From Acidobacteriota bacterium (GTDB lineage: Bacteria; Acidobacteriota; Vicinamibacteria; Vicinamibacterales; UBA2999), in contig JAKFYH010000040.1 in NCBI GenBank assembly GCA_021730945.1, positions 1-64,000 on the forward strand: a stretch of 64,000 bases of DNA, written 5' to 3'. The position numbers and the translations under genes are program-made. This document shows, piece by piece, positions 7,768 to 16,331 of the stretch. Each line of letters begins with the position of its first letter. Positions within the stretch are counted from its first letter, which is position 1. The notes below the pieces were generated by a model that did not search any database, had not been told where the DNA came from, and saw only the letters and a program-made list of their open reading frames with translations.

Positions 7768-10122
7768 CTAGGCGAGCCGCTCGACCGCGCTGGTATCAAT
7801 GCCTTCGCGCTTCAGCGCGCTCAGCAGGCGCTCGCGATCCGGCGACTTGCGGAACGCTTCGCGCACATCGACCACGCCCGATTGCACCAACCCGGCCAGC
7901 GCGTCCGCCAGCGGCACCATGCCGTGCTTGCGGCCGCCCTCCAGGGCCACCGCCAGTTGACCGGGCACACCGTCGCTGATCACGCGGGTCACCACCGCGG
8001 TCGCCAGCAACACTTCGCGCGCCGAGACCCGGCCGCCACCGGCCTTCTTCAACAACACCTGCGCCACCGCGCCGCGGAACGATTCCGCCATCGCCGTCTG
8101 CACCCCAGCGCGCTGGTCGGCCGGCGCCATCTCGATAAAGCGCTCGACCGCTTCGGTGGTCGACGGCGCCGTGATCGAGACAAACACCAGCGCCTCCGAG
8201 GCCGCCTGCAGCAACAGCGGCACGAGTGGCGCAGAAGCCAGGTCGTCCACGACCAGGACGTCGGGATCTTCGCGCAGGGCCGCGCGCGCCGCGCTCAGCG
8301 CCTCGTCGGCGCCGCCGCGAATTTCGCGCTGGCTGACGATGGCAGTGCGATTGTCATGGACCAGGCGAATCTGGCGTTCGAGGGTGACGACATACTCGGC
8401 ACGTTGACGATTGACCAGGTCGACGAGCGCCGAGACCAACGTCGACTTGCCGGAGCCGTGGGCGCCGGCCACCAGCACCAGGCCCTGCGACTCGGTGGCG
8501 AGCGCCTGCACTTCGCGCGACAGGCCCAGTTGCTCGGCCGTGGCGGTCCGGGTGGCAATCATGCGGAACACCACGCCCGGCCCGCGGTGATCGGTAAACG
8601 TGATGCAACGGACTCCGCCCAGATCCGGGAACTCGGTAATCCACTCCGTCGCATCACCACGGCCGACAGCCTCCTGCTCGGCCTCGGGCACGATCTCCAT
8701 CACCGCCGCCTGCACGTCGGAGCGGCTCATGACCGCCTCGCCCTCGAGCAGGCGCACGTCGCCTTCAACCCGAATTGAGGGGCGGCTGTCAGAGATCACG
8801 AACAATGCCGACGCCGCGCGCGCCGACGCCTCCCGCAACAGCCGCTCGATGCTCGACACGTGCAGCGCGGCCATGCGCGGCGGTGGCATCTCGGCGCGTA
8901 GCGGGCGCGCCAACTGCAGAACCGGCGCCCGCTCGGGTGGCGCCGCCGGTTCGCCGGCTGAACTGTCCGCAGCCACTTCCAATGCCGGAGTCTCGGCGGC
9001 GAGCAGCGGTTCCGACTCAATCGGATTCTCGATCGGCGACTCGGCCACCATGACCGGTGGCGCCTCCTCGACCGGGATCGCCTCTTCCGCCACCATCAAC
9101 GGCGCCTCTTCAGCCAGCGGAGCCGGATCCTCGGCCACAGCCTCCAGTTCCGCCGGCGTGCTGACAGCCAAAGAGATCGGCGGAATCGGTTGCTCGACGA
9201 GCGGCTCGGCGGCCGCATCGGGCAGGAGCAGATCGTCCCACTCCCCTGCCGTGGCCACGTCCTCTGAGACCATCAACGGTGCCGGTTCGGGCGCATCTTC
9301 GATCGGCGCCTCGGCCACGACCGGAGCCGGCCATTCGTCGACCACCAGCGGCGCTTCGATCACAACGGGCAAGGTTTCGGCAACCGCCGTCAATGGTTCA
9401 TCCATGACCGGCGCGGGCGGCTCAGCCATCGCCGCCCAGTCTTCCAGCGGCTGCTCCACCACCGGCTCGGCGGCGACCGGCTCGGCGGCCATCGCCTCGG
9501 CCTCAACGGCTGCGAACTCGTGAACCGGCGTGGGCTCGACTGCAGAAACCGACTCGGGCCACTCGGCCGCGACCGGCTCGGGCACTTCGGCGACGACGGG
9601 CTCGGGCACTTCGGCCACGACCGGCTCTTGGTCGGGCACCTCGGCCGCCACGAACTCGGGCACTTCGGCCACGAGAGGCTCGGACTCGGGCACTTCGGCA
9701 ATGACGGGCTCCGCCGGCGGCGCGGCCACGACCGGATCGGGTTCGGGCGCGACCGCCGCAGCGACCGGCTCCGGCAGCACCGCGGCAGGCAAGATGGGAG
9801 CGGCGACAGCCGGCACGCGCCGGCGGCGGCGAATTTCGATCCAGATGTCGTCGCCCCCGCGCGCGGCGACGACGGTAAAGACGTCGGAGTCGCGGGACGG
9901 CAGGCGATGCTCGACCGCCCCGAACTCCTCCAGCGAACTCTGCGCCGTCGACGGCAACAACTGCTGCAGCATGCCGACCATCGCATCGACGGTCAGGATC
10001 TGCGTCGACAGGTCCAGCGTGCCGGCGCCCACCACCACATAGGGTTTCTCACCGACGTGCATCACCAGCGCGTCGCCATCGGCGCGAATCATCGCGGTGA
10101 GGAGGGATTCAACCAGTGCCAC
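7768..10122 (-). CDS. PilT-like secretion/pilus ATPase with a long Glu/Pro/Val-rich insert
   Basis: About 784 residues. Residues 1-95 look like a duplicated PilT N-terminal domain (ESLLTAMIRADGDALVMHV). Residues about 100-405 are a low-complexity stretch of VAEVPEP/VVAEAP repeats, very rich in Glu, Pro, Val and Ala. After that a second PilT N-domain and the ATPase follow, with Walker A GAHGSGKS (Lys559). The Walker B region reads REDPDVLVVDDLAS where PilT has a GE(M/L)RD-type motif, so the usual catalytic Glu is replaced by Asp. PilT powers pilus retraction; this protein may regulate a pilus-like machine or be a weak ATPase. I chose the GTG at 10122 because an upstream ATG at 10221 would translate a tandem repeat. 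No other pilus genes are in the window. Confidence 0.75.
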   Translation of the reverse strand: MALVESLLTAMIRADGDALVMHVGEKPYVVVGAGTLDLSTQILTVDAMVGMLQQLLPSTAQSSLEEFGAVEHRLPSRDSDVFTVVAARGGDDIWIEIRRRRRVPAVAAPILPAAVLPEPVAAAVAPEPDPVVAAPPAEPVIAEVPESEPLVAEVPEFVAAEVPDQEPVVAEVPEPVVAEVPEPVAAEWPESVSAVEPTPVHEFAAVEAEAMAAEPVAAEPVVEQPLEDWAAMAEPPAPVMDEPLTAVAETLPVVIEAPLVVDEWPAPVVAEAPIEDAPEPAPLMVSEDVATAGEWDDLLLPDAAAEPLVEQPIPPISLAVSTPAELEAVAEDPAPLAEEAPLMVAEEAIPVEEAPPVMVAESPIENPIESEPLLAAETPALEVAADSSAGEPAAPPERAPVLQLARPLRAEMPPPRMAALHVSSIERLLREASARAASALFVISDSRPSIRVEGDVRLLEGEAVMSRSDVQAAVMEIVPEAEQEAVGRGDATEWITEFPDLGGVRCITFTDHRGPGVVFRMIATRTATAEQLGLSREVQALATESQGLVLVAGAHGSGKSTLVSALVDLVNRQRAEYVVTLERQIRLVHDNRTAIVSQREIRGGADEALSAARAALREDPDVLVVDDLASAPLVPLLLQAASEALVFVSITAPSTTEAVERFIEMAPADQRAGVQTAMAESFRGAVAQVLLKKAGGGRVSAREVLLATAVVTRVISDGVPGQLAVALEGGRKHGMVPLADALAGLVQSGVVDVREAFRKSPDRERLLSALKREGIDTSAVERLA

Positions 10123-10144
10123 GGGAATCAACTTGCCAGTTTCG

Positions 10145-10219
10145 GTGCCTAGGGTGCGTACGGTGCCAAGGGTGCCACAGTGTGTTGGTGCCAAAGTGCC
10201 GCAAGGTGCACGGCAGTGC
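10145..10219. repeat. Imperfect 8-9-bp GGTGCC tandem repeat
   Basis: About nine degenerate copies of GGTGCC(A/T/G)N occupy the gap between the methyltransferase stop and the PilT-like start. They translate into a GTLGTVRTLGT-like peptide if the longer PilT-like start is assumed, which argues against that start. Confidence 0.5.
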
Positions 10220-10234
10220 ACACTTCGTGCACCT
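10204..10234. other. Inverted repeat AGGTGCAC / GTGCACCT
   Basis: Perfect 8-bp arms (10204-10211 and 10227-10234) enclose a 15-base centre. It lies in the gap downstream of the menG-like gene and may form an RNA hairpin there. No T-run follows, so it is not a clear intrinsic terminator. Confidence 0.35.
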
Positions 10235-10271
10235 CGATCACTTAGTTCATCGGCCCGGGCCGGCGTGAACG

Positions 10272-10979
10272 TTAACGCGGGCGTTCGGCCAGGTGCAGCG
10301 ACATCAGGCCGAACAGCAGCGGGATTACCCGAACCTTGATGAATCCGCGGTCAGCCAAACGCGCGGCGACTCCGGCCGCCCCCGGGTAACGCCGGATCGA
10401 CGCCGGGATATAGCGATAGGTGTCGGGGTCGCGGTGCAGCAGCCACCCGAGGGCGCCGCCGACCAGGGTGAGATAGCCCAGGTAGACCGCCCGCAGCAGG
10501 GCCGGCTGCGGACGATTGAAGTCGAGCGAGAGCAGCCGTCCGCCTGGCTTGAGCACGCGCGCCATCTCGTCGATGGCGAGATCAAGGTCCGGCACATTGC
10601 GCAGGCCGTAGCCGGTCGTCACCAGGTCGAACTGCCGAGCCGTGAAGGGCAACCGGGTCATGTCGCCGGCGGTCCACGCCACGGCCTGCGACTTGCCCGC
10701 CGCCAGTTGCAGCATGCGGGTCGTGATGTCGAGTCCGACCACGCGGGCGCCCTGCGCCGCCGCCGCCAGGGCCAGGTCGCCGGTGCCGCAGGCCAGGTCG
10801 AGCGCCCGCTCACCCGGCCGCACTTGCGCGAGATCGATCAAGCGCCGCTTCCACCGCGCATCCTGGCCGTACGACAGCACCGCGGTAATCAGATCGTAGC
10901 GGTCGGCGATGGTGGCAAACAGCGCGCGCACATGGGCGCGCTTGCGATCGGGGGTGTCGAACGCCGAGTCGAGCGACAT
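10272..10979 (-). CDS. MenG/UbiE-type quinone methyltransferase
   Basis: SAM-dependent C-methyltransferase of 235 residues that would methylate demethylmenaquinone (or a ubiquinone precursor) at the end of quinone synthesis. Motif I is LDLACGTGDLAL, followed by the acidic VVGLDIT strand, and the UbiE-type GYGLRNVPDLDLAIDEMARVLKPGG block is clear. The start ATG at 10979 overlaps the stop of the FeoB membrane gene by one base (TGATG), so its expression is coupled to the iron operon. The functional link between the two is not obvious; a respiratory connection is inference. Menaquinone rather than ubiquinone is more likely if the host is an acidobacterium. Confidence 0.85.
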   Translation of the reverse strand: MSLDSAFDTPDRKRAHVRALFATIADRYDLITAVLSYGQDARWKRRLIDLAQVRPGERALDLACGTGDLALAAAAQGARVVGLDITTRMLQLAAGKSQAVAWTAGDMTRLPFTARQFDLVTTGYGLRNVPDLDLAIDEMARVLKPGGRLLSLDFNRPQPALLRAVYLGYLTLVGGALGWLLHRDPDTYRYIPASIRRYPGAAGVAARLADRGFIKVRVIPLLFGLMSLHLAERPR

Positions 10980-12379
10980 CAGAATCCCAGGAACCCGCGC
11001 GCGAATGCGGCCGTCAGGATCGTGACGATGAAGCCCAGGGCCAAGGGCAGCACGGCGCCGATCGTCGTCCACCGCACGCTGAGCGTCTCCTTGTAGATGG
11101 TGATGATGGTGGTGGCGCACGGGTTGTGCAGCAGCGAGAACAACATCAGGTTGACCGCCGTCAGCACCGTCCAGCCGTGTTGGTCGACCAGCAGCGACCG
11201 CAGCGCATCCATCGACTGGAGGTCGGTCATCATGCCCTGCGACATGTAGACCATCAGCATCGTCGGCACCACGATCTCGTTGGCGGGAATGGCGATGATG
11301 TAGGCCAGCAGGATGACGCCATCGAGGCCCATCGCCCACCCGAGCGGATCGAGAAAGCTGGCCGTGCGGGTGGCCAGGCTGACGCCGCCGGGCGAGATGT
11401 TGGCGAGCAGCCAGATCACGGCGCCGGCCGGCGCCGCGGTGAGGATGGCCCGCCACAGCACGAACAGCGTGCGATCGATCAGCGAGGTGTAGAGAATGCG
11501 CGCCATCGCGGGCCGGCGGTAGGGCGGCAACTCGAGGGTGAAGGCCGAGGCCTCGCCCCGCAGTACGGTCCGCGACAACGCCCACGAGACCACCAGCGTA
11601 AACAGCACGCCGACCAGCACGATGCCGACCACCGAGCCGGCCGCCACCAGCGACGCCACCGCCGGCGAGAACGACGCCGCCACGAACACCGTGGCCAGCA
11701 TGATCAGCGTCGGGAAGCGCCCGTTGCAGGGCACAAAGTTGTTGGTGAGAATCGCGACCAGGCGCTCACGCGGCGAGTCGATCACGCGGGTGGCAATCAC
11801 GCCGGCGGCGTTGCAGCCAAAGCCCATTGCCATCGACAGCGCCTGCTTGCCGTGCGCACCGGCCCGCTTGAACAGGTAGTCGAGGTTGAAGGCCACGCGC
11901 GGCAGGTAGCCGAGGTCTTCAAGAATGGTGAACAACGGGAAGAAGATCGCCATGGGCGGCAGCATCACGCTGACCACCCACGCCAGGCCTCGATACACCC
12001 CGTGCCACAGGAATCCGGTCAGCCACCACGGCGCCCCCAGTTGCGTGAACCAGCCTGCGGCGACATCCTCGAACCAGAAGAAACCGGCCGCCAGCATTTG
12101 CGACGGCACGTTGGCCCCGACGATGGTGAGCCAGAAGACGACCGCCAGGATGCCCAGCATCAGCGGCAGGCCCAGCAGCCGCGAGGTGACGATGCGGTCG
12201 ATGCGCTGATCGAGTTCGAGCGGATGCGATCCGGCGTCGTGCACGGCGCGCCTGGTGATGCGCTCGACCTCGCCGTAGAGCGACGTCACGACTTCCTCGC
12301 GAAAACCCGCCTCGAGCGAACGCCGGAGCGCCGCCGCTTCGCGGACGATCTCGCCGGCGGTCACCGCGGCCTCGCTCAT
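10979..12379 (-). CDS. feoB: FeoB membrane (Gate/core) domain, separate gene
   Basis: This 466-residue protein is the C-terminal half of the ferrous iron transporter FeoB without the GTPase. It has a cytosolic helical start (residues 1-60, equivalent to the GDI/linker) and then about eight membrane helices with the two FeoB Gate motifs, visible as AMGFGCNAAGV and NNFVPCNGRFP. The cysteines in these motifs are candidate iron ligands. The ATG lies inside the stop of the GTPase gene (four-base overlap ATGA at 12376-12379), so the halves are translationally coupled and presumably assemble into one transporter. This is not a pseudogene: both halves have starts, stops and intact motifs. Confidence 0.9.
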   Translation of the reverse strand: MSEAAVTAGEIVREAAALRRSLEAGFREEVVTSLYGEVERITRRAVHDAGSHPLELDQRIDRIVTSRLLGLPLMLGILAVVFWLTIVGANVPSQMLAAGFFWFEDVAAGWFTQLGAPWWLTGFLWHGVYRGLAWVVSVMLPPMAIFFPLFTILEDLGYLPRVAFNLDYLFKRAGAHGKQALSMAMGFGCNAAGVIATRVIDSPRERLVAILTNNFVPCNGRFPTLIMLATVFVAASFSPAVASLVAAGSVVGIVLVGVLFTLVVSWALSRTVLRGEASAFTLELPPYRRPAMARILYTSLIDRTLFVLWRAILTAAPAGAVIWLLANISPGGVSLATRTASFLDPLGWAMGLDGVILLAYIIAIPANEIVVPTMLMVYMSQGMMTDLQSMDALRSLLVDQHGWTVLTAVNLMLFSLLHNPCATTIITIYKETLSVRWTTIGAVLPLALGFIVTILTAAFARGFLGF

Positions 12380-13194
12380 TGGGCGCCCTGCAGCGCAATC
12401 TTGCGGCTGAAGCGCGCATCCGGGGCCTGCTGGCGCGCCACCAGTTCGGCGAGCCGGCCACTGGCCAGCGCCTCCTCGACCGGCACGTCGCCATCGAGCA
12501 ACCGGATCGCAATCCAGCGCGCGTTCGGCACCCCCGGCGCCGCGGCCTCAATCATCGGCACCAGCTTGCTGACGGCATGCTCGAATGCCGGCGTGCCTTT
12601 CGACCGCAGGGGCTGGGTGACGGTTTCACCCGACGCCACCGCCGCCACTTCGCCAAGCAGCGCCATCATGTTTTCGCCGGTGCGGGCCACCACGGGAATG
12701 GCCGGCACGCCGAGGTCGCGCGACAAGCTGCGGGTATCGACCTCGATGCCGCGGCGCTTCGCTTCGTCCATCAGGTTCACGGCCACCACCACCCGGTCGG
12801 TAATCTCGAGCACCTGCAGCACGAGGTAGAGATTGCGCTCGAGTGCGCTCGCATCAACCATCACCACCGTGCAGTCGGGCCGGCCGAACAGGATGAAGTT
12901 GCGTGCCACCTCCTCGTCGTCCGAGGTCGACAGCAGCGAGTAGGTGCCGGGCAGGTCGACCAGCTTGTAGCGGACGCCGCCAAACTGAAAGGCGCCCTCC
13001 GCGCGGGTCACCGTTTTGCCTGGCCAGTTGCCGGTGTGCTGGCGCAAGCCGGTCAGCGCATTGAAGAGCGTCGACTTGCCGGTGTTGGGATTGCCGGCCA
13101 GCGCGACGACGCGGTCGACCTCGCCGACGGCGGCCCCCAGCTGCGCCATCTCGGCGTGGACCGGGCAGGCTTCGCAGTTATGTTCAACACTCAT
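12376..13194 (-). CDS. feoB: FeoB GTPase domain, separate gene
   Basis: G-protein half of split FeoB, 272 residues. G1 is GNPNTGKS (34-41), G3 is DLPGTYS, G4 is NLMDEA and a G5-like ARTGEN is present, so nucleotide binding should be intact. A short leader with Cys7 and Cys10 (NCEACPVH) precedes the G domain and could bind metal. After the G domain a helical region (about 190-270) matches the FeoB GDI segment. FeoB imports Fe2+ across the inner membrane; GTP binding gates the pore. The gene lies 18 bases after the DtxR-FeoA fusion and overlaps the membrane-domain gene by four bases, giving regulator/FeoA - GTPase - pore in one operon. Confidence 0.9.
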   Translation of the reverse strand: MSVEHNCEACPVHAEMAQLGAAVGEVDRVVALAGNPNTGKSTLFNALTGLRQHTGNWPGKTVTRAEGAFQFGGVRYKLVDLPGTYSLLSTSDDEEVARNFILFGRPDCTVVMVDASALERNLYLVLQVLEITDRVVVAVNLMDEAKRRGIEVDTRSLSRDLGVPAIPVVARTGENMMALLGEVAAVASGETVTQPLRSKGTPAFEHAVSKLVPMIEAAAPGVPNARWIAIRLLDGDVPVEEALASGRLAELVARQQAPDARFSRKIALQGAQ

Positions 13195-13212
13195 GATGTT
13201 CCTCGGTGCCGG

Positions 13213-14235
13213 TCAGGCCAGCCGCCGGACCAGCACCCGATCGGACTGTTCGCGCCTGAGCGCGATGGTGGTGCCACGCAGCCGATAGGCGCGCGGATCC
13301 CCCGCAAACGTCGCCAGGTCGCTGCGGATGCGCGCACCCGGCGTGAAACCAAGATCGAGCAGCCGTCGCCGAGCGAAGCCGCGGAAGGCGGGGTCGAGCG
13401 CGACCACTTCCGCCGACTCGCCCGTCACCAGGCCACTGAGCGGAATCACATCGGCCGGCCACGCTGCCGGCGCAGGCTGCGCTTCCACCGCGGCCACGTG
13501 CACGTTGGCGGCGACCATCGGCGCCAGGCGGTACTCGTTCTCGCCGTCGCTCAGCACCACGCGCGTAGGCGAGCGATCGATGACGCGCACGATCTGGCCG
13601 AGACGAAGGCCTTCGGCCGACAACTGCGCGTAGGCCAGCGGCGGCTCATCCTCGAGATGCACGATGCGGCCGGGCACCGACGGCGGCCAGGCGCCGAGCG
13701 GCGTCCCGGGTGAGGTCGGGACCTGCCCGTCGGCGGTCGGGATGGGATCGCCGTGCGGATCGAGTTCGGGATGGCCCATCGACGCCGACAGGCGATCGAG
13801 CTGCGCCTTCGACAGCGAGTGCTCGGCGCGCTCGGCTTGCTCGTGCACCCGATCGATCGGCACGCCGAGCTCGTCGGCCAGGTACAGCTCCCACAAGCGA
13901 TGCGCCCGCAGGACATGCAGGGCCACACGCTCGCCGTCAGGCGTCAATTGGAACAGCGCGCCTTCGGACCGTACGAGCCCGTCGCGCTCGAGGTGTTGCG
14001 TGAGGGCCATCAACTGGCGGTCGCTCACCCGCAGCACGCCTTGCAGGGAGGCAAACGAAGCCGCGTGGCCCTCGGTGGCCTGCCGGAGCAAGTGCTTGAG
14101 GGCGTTCTCGGTGCGCTCCCGCGTCAGCGTGAGCCGATACCGCCGCAGTTGTGCCGCCAACCCGTGGGTCGGCATCACGACGATCAATACGACGACGAGG
14201 ATGATGAGAAAGGTCGTCACATTTTGATTATTCAA
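13213..14235 (-). CDS. Membrane-anchored DtxR/MntR-like regulator fused to FeoA
   Basis: 340 residues in an unusual order. Residues 5-25 are a single hydrophobic helix (FLIILVVVLIVVM). Residues about 40-110 are a winged helix (VLRVSDRQLMALTQHLERDG). Residues 110-165 are a DtxR dimerisation/metal region with HRLWELYL, RVHEQAERAEH and DPHGDPIPTADG, shared with the soluble paralogue next door. An SH3-like segment follows, and residues about 262-340 are a complete FeoA domain (RRLLDLGFTPGARI). It may sense iron at the membrane, repress its own operon and also supply the FeoA subunit for FeoB. The start is TTG at 14235, inside a palindrome; an in-frame GTG five codons later is an alternative. Confidence 0.85.
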   Translation of the reverse strand: MNNQNVTTFLIILVVVLIVVMPTHGLAAQLRRYRLTLTRERTENALKHLLRQATEGHAASFASLQGVLRVSDRQLMALTQHLERDGLVRSEGALFQLTPDGERVALHVLRAHRLWELYLADELGVPIDRVHEQAERAEHSLSKAQLDRLSASMGHPELDPHGDPIPTADGQVPTSPGTPLGAWPPSVPGRIVHLEDEPPLAYAQLSAEGLRLGQIVRVIDRSPTRVVLSDGENEYRLAPMVAANVHVAAVEAQPAPAAWPADVIPLSGLVTGESAEVVALDPAFRGFARRRLLDLGFTPGARIRSDLATFAGDPRAYRLRGTTIALRREQSDRVLVRRLA

Positions 14236-14238
14236 AAT
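14221..14238. promoter_or_regulatory. Candidate metalloregulator operator, ATTTTGA-TTAT-TCAAAAT
   Basis: Perfect 7-bp arms around four bases cover the TTG start of the DtxR-FeoA gene and lie 70 bases upstream of the divergent dtxR-like gene. It is AT-rich in a GC-rich genome, as expected for an MntR/DtxR-type site that could switch off both directions. The regulator identity is inferred from position. Confidence 0.5.
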
Positions 14239-14307
14239 TACATCACGGCGGCATACGAAAAGTCAACTTGCCCGTCCGGTGAAGTTTGGTAACATGCTGA
14301 AAAATCG

Positions 14308-14976
14308 ATGCTTCCGTCCAGCACAGTCGAAAACTATCTCAAGGCAATCTACGTCGGCGAGATGCATCTGGCCGACGGTCAGACGCTCGTGCCGATGGGC
14401 CAACTGGCCGGCGCGCTGGGCATTGCGCCGGGCACCGCCACCACCATGGTCAAGGCGCTCTTCGAGTCAGGCCTGGTGGTCTACGAGCCCTACAACGGCG
14501 TGCGGCTCACTGCCGCCGGACAAAAACTGGCGGCGCGGGTGCTGCGCCGGCACCGGCTGATCGAACTGTTCCTCGTGCAGGTCATCGGCATGAACTGGGA
14601 CGAGGTCCACGACGATGCAGAGCAGATGGAGCACGTGGTGTCGGACCGCTTCATCGAACGCATCGACGAGATGCTGGGCCAGCCGGAAGTCGACCCGCAC
14701 GGCGATCCCATTCCCACGGCCGACGGCCGGCTGCCGCACCGCGCGCTCGAAACACTGCTGACCTGCCCGCTGCACACGCCCGTCACCGTGGCGCGGGTGA
14801 CCGATCAGGATGCGGCGTTCCTGCGGTTCATCGAAAGCAACAACCTCAAGCCGGGCCAGACCATCGAGGTCGAAGCGCGCGACGAAGTGTCAGACAGCGT
14901 GCGGCTCAAGGGCCACAACGACGAGCGCATGACCATTGGCGCGCGGGCGGCCTCGAAATTGCTGGTTACCGGATAA
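14308..14976 (+). CDS. DtxR/MntR family metal-dependent repressor
   Basis: Soluble 222-residue regulator with the full three-part layout: winged helix (residues 1-70, ALGIAPGTATTMVKALFESG), dimerisation and metal-binding helices (75-140, RRHRLIELFLV, EVHDDAEQMEHVVSD, LGQPEVDPHGDPIP) and a C-terminal SH3-like domain (145-222). Such proteins bind Fe2+ or Mn2+ and then block uptake genes. It is divergent from the membrane DtxR-FeoA/feoB operon, with a palindrome between them, so it probably controls that operon and perhaps itself. Fe versus Mn cannot be decided from sequence; linkage to feoB favours iron. The 3' end overlaps the convergent phosphatase gene by 11 bases. Confidence 0.9.
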   Translation: MLPSSTVENYLKAIYVGEMHLADGQTLVPMGQLAGALGIAPGTATTMVKALFESGLVVYEPYNGVRLTAAGQKLAARVLRRHRLIELFLVQVIGMNWDEVHDDAEQMEHVVSDRFIERIDEMLGQPEVDPHGDPIPTADGRLPHRALETLLTCPLHTPVTVARVTDQDAAFLRFIESNNLKPGQTIEVEARDEVSDSVRLKGHNDERMTIGARAASKLLVTG

Positions 14977-15610
14977 GGTCCAGCACCGCCGATAGCTCGC
15001 GCGGGTGATCGATGGCAAACGGCGTGGCCGGCGGGTGGTCGCCGAACTTCACCGCGCCAAACCCATAGCGCGCAAACACGAACGGACAGCCGGCGGCCGA
15101 AGCCGCGTGCGCGTCGGCCGGTGAATCCCCGACCAGGACGATCGCGTTGTCCGGCGCCAGCGCGCGCAGCGCGTTCAGGCCGGCCGGATCGGGCTTGCGT
15201 CCGTATTCGCCGTCGCCGCCGATGATGCGCTGAAAGAAGCCGCGTAGCCCGAGCGCCTCCAGTAAACCGATCGCCGGTCCGAGCGGCTTGTTGGTCAACA
15301 CCGCCAGCGGGCCGCGCCGCATCGCGCGCGCCAGCTCCTCACGGATGCCCGGATACGCGACGGTGTGATCCATCAGCCGCCGGTCGTAGATCTTCATGAA
15401 GCGCGCGAGGGCGTCCGGCGTCTCGGGGTCGAGCCCCGACTGCGTCAGCGCGCGCCGCACCAGCACCGGCGCGCCATCACCGACCATCGTCACGACCTGC
15501 GACACCGGCAGCGGCGGGGCGCCATAGCCCTGCACCAGTTCGCTCGCCGCTTCGCCGAGGTCGCGCGCCGAATCAATCAACGTCCCGTCCAAATCAAAGG
15601 CTATGATCAC
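14966..15610 (-). CDS. HAD-family phosphatase, phosphoglycolate phosphatase-like
   Basis: Haloacid-dehalogenase hydrolase of 214 residues. Motif I is FDLDGTLID (nucleophile Asp6), motif II is LAVLTNKP, and the motif III/IV region is GRKPDPAGL with VGDSPADAHAA. The cap inserted after motif I is the helical C1 type, as in Gph, which removes 2-phosphoglycolate. Other small phosphate esters are possible substrates. The start codon is GTG at 15610, within an inverted repeat (CTATGATC / GATCATAG at 15601-15626) shared with the divergent queC leader. It overlaps the convergent dtxR-like gene by 11 bases at its 3' end. Confidence 0.85.
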   Translation of the reverse strand: MIIAFDLDGTLIDSARDLGEAASELVQGYGAPPLPVSQVVTMVGDGAPVLVRRALTQSGLDPETPDALARFMKIYDRRLMDHTVAYPGIREELARAMRRGPLAVLTNKPLGPAIGLLEALGLRGFFQRIIGGDGEYGRKPDPAGLNALRALAPDNAIVLVGDSPADAHAASAAGCPFVFARYGFGAVKFGDHPPATPFAIDHPRELSAVLDLIR

Positions 15611-15626
15611 GAGGCTTCGATCATAG
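15601..15626. promoter_or_regulatory. Inverted repeat CTATGATC-N10-GATCATAG between gph-like and queC
   Basis: Perfect 8-bp arms lie in the very short divergent gap and cover the GTG start of the phosphatase gene. The repeat could be a shared operator. Because the first arm encodes conserved residues of the phosphatase N-terminus, chance is also possible. Confidence 0.3.
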
Positions 15627-15631
15627 TTCCT

Positions 15632-16318
15632 ATGAAGACGCTGGTCCTGTTGTCAGGCGGGCTTGATAGCGCGGTCCTCGCCGCGCACGAGGCCCAATCC
15701 ACCACGGTGCTGCCGGTCTACGTCAGCGCCGGGCTCGCCTGGGAGTCCGGCGAACGCGCGATGGTCGAGCGCCTGCTGCTCGCGCCGGTGTTTCGCGGCA
15801 AGATGTTGCCGCTGGCGGAAGTGTCGTTCACCATGCGCGACGTCTACCCGCCCGGCCACTGGGCCATTCGCGGGGTCCCGCCGGCCTACGACACACCCGA
15901 CGAGGACGTCTACTTGACCGGCCGCAACCTGGGGCTGCTGAGCAAGGCCGCCGTGGTGGCGGTGCGCCACCAGGTGCACCGCATCGCGCTCGGGCCATTG
16001 GCCGGCAACCCGTTTCCCGACGCTCGCCCTGAGTTTTTTTCGGCGATGGAAACAGCCCTGTCACTGGGCCTGGATCACGCCATCGCCATCGCGACGCCGT
16101 TCCTGGAGTGGGAGAAGGACCGGGTTATCCGGCGCGGCGTCGAATTGCAGGTCCCGCTCGAACTCACCCTCTCGTGCATGAATCCCGCCGGCACCGATTC
16201 AGAGGGAATGCCGGTGCACTGCGGGCTCTGCAGCAAGTGCCGGGAACGCCGCGACGGATTTGCCGCCGCCGGCGCCGCCGACCCCAGCGTTTACGCCAAC
16301 CCCTCGCCGCGCCGCTAG
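15632..16318 (+). CDS. queC: 7-cyano-7-deazaguanine synthase (QueC)
   Basis: ATP-dependent enzyme that turns 7-carboxy-7-deazaguanine into preQ0, the precursor of tRNA queuosine. The PP-loop is SGGLDS at residues 8-13, and the zinc site is Cys182, Cys197, Cys200 and Cys203 (the last three in HCGLCSKCRERR). GRNLGLLSKAA matches the family's RN motif. The length of 228 residues is typical. The ATG at 15632 is chosen because upstream sequence in frame is antisense to the divergent phosphatase gene. No queD, queE or folE is nearby, so the rest of the pathway must be elsewhere, or preQ0 may serve another use. It converges with the lipoprotein gene 13 bases away. Confidence 0.9.
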   Translation: MKTLVLLSGGLDSAVLAAHEAQSTTVLPVYVSAGLAWESGERAMVERLLLAPVFRGKMLPLAEVSFTMRDVYPPGHWAIRGVPPAYDTPDEDVYLTGRNLGLLSKAAVVAVRHQVHRIALGPLAGNPFPDARPEFFSAMETALSLGLDHAIAIATPFLEWEKDRVIRRGVELQVPLELTLSCMNPAGTDSEGMPVHCGLCSKCRERRDGFAAAGAADPSVYANPSPRR

Positions 16319-16331
16319 GGTCGCACCAGCG

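Noticed and set aside
10979-13194. feoB broken by a frameshift
   Set aside because: Both halves have proper starts and stops, overlap by four bases and keep all motifs, which fits a stable split rather than a recent break.
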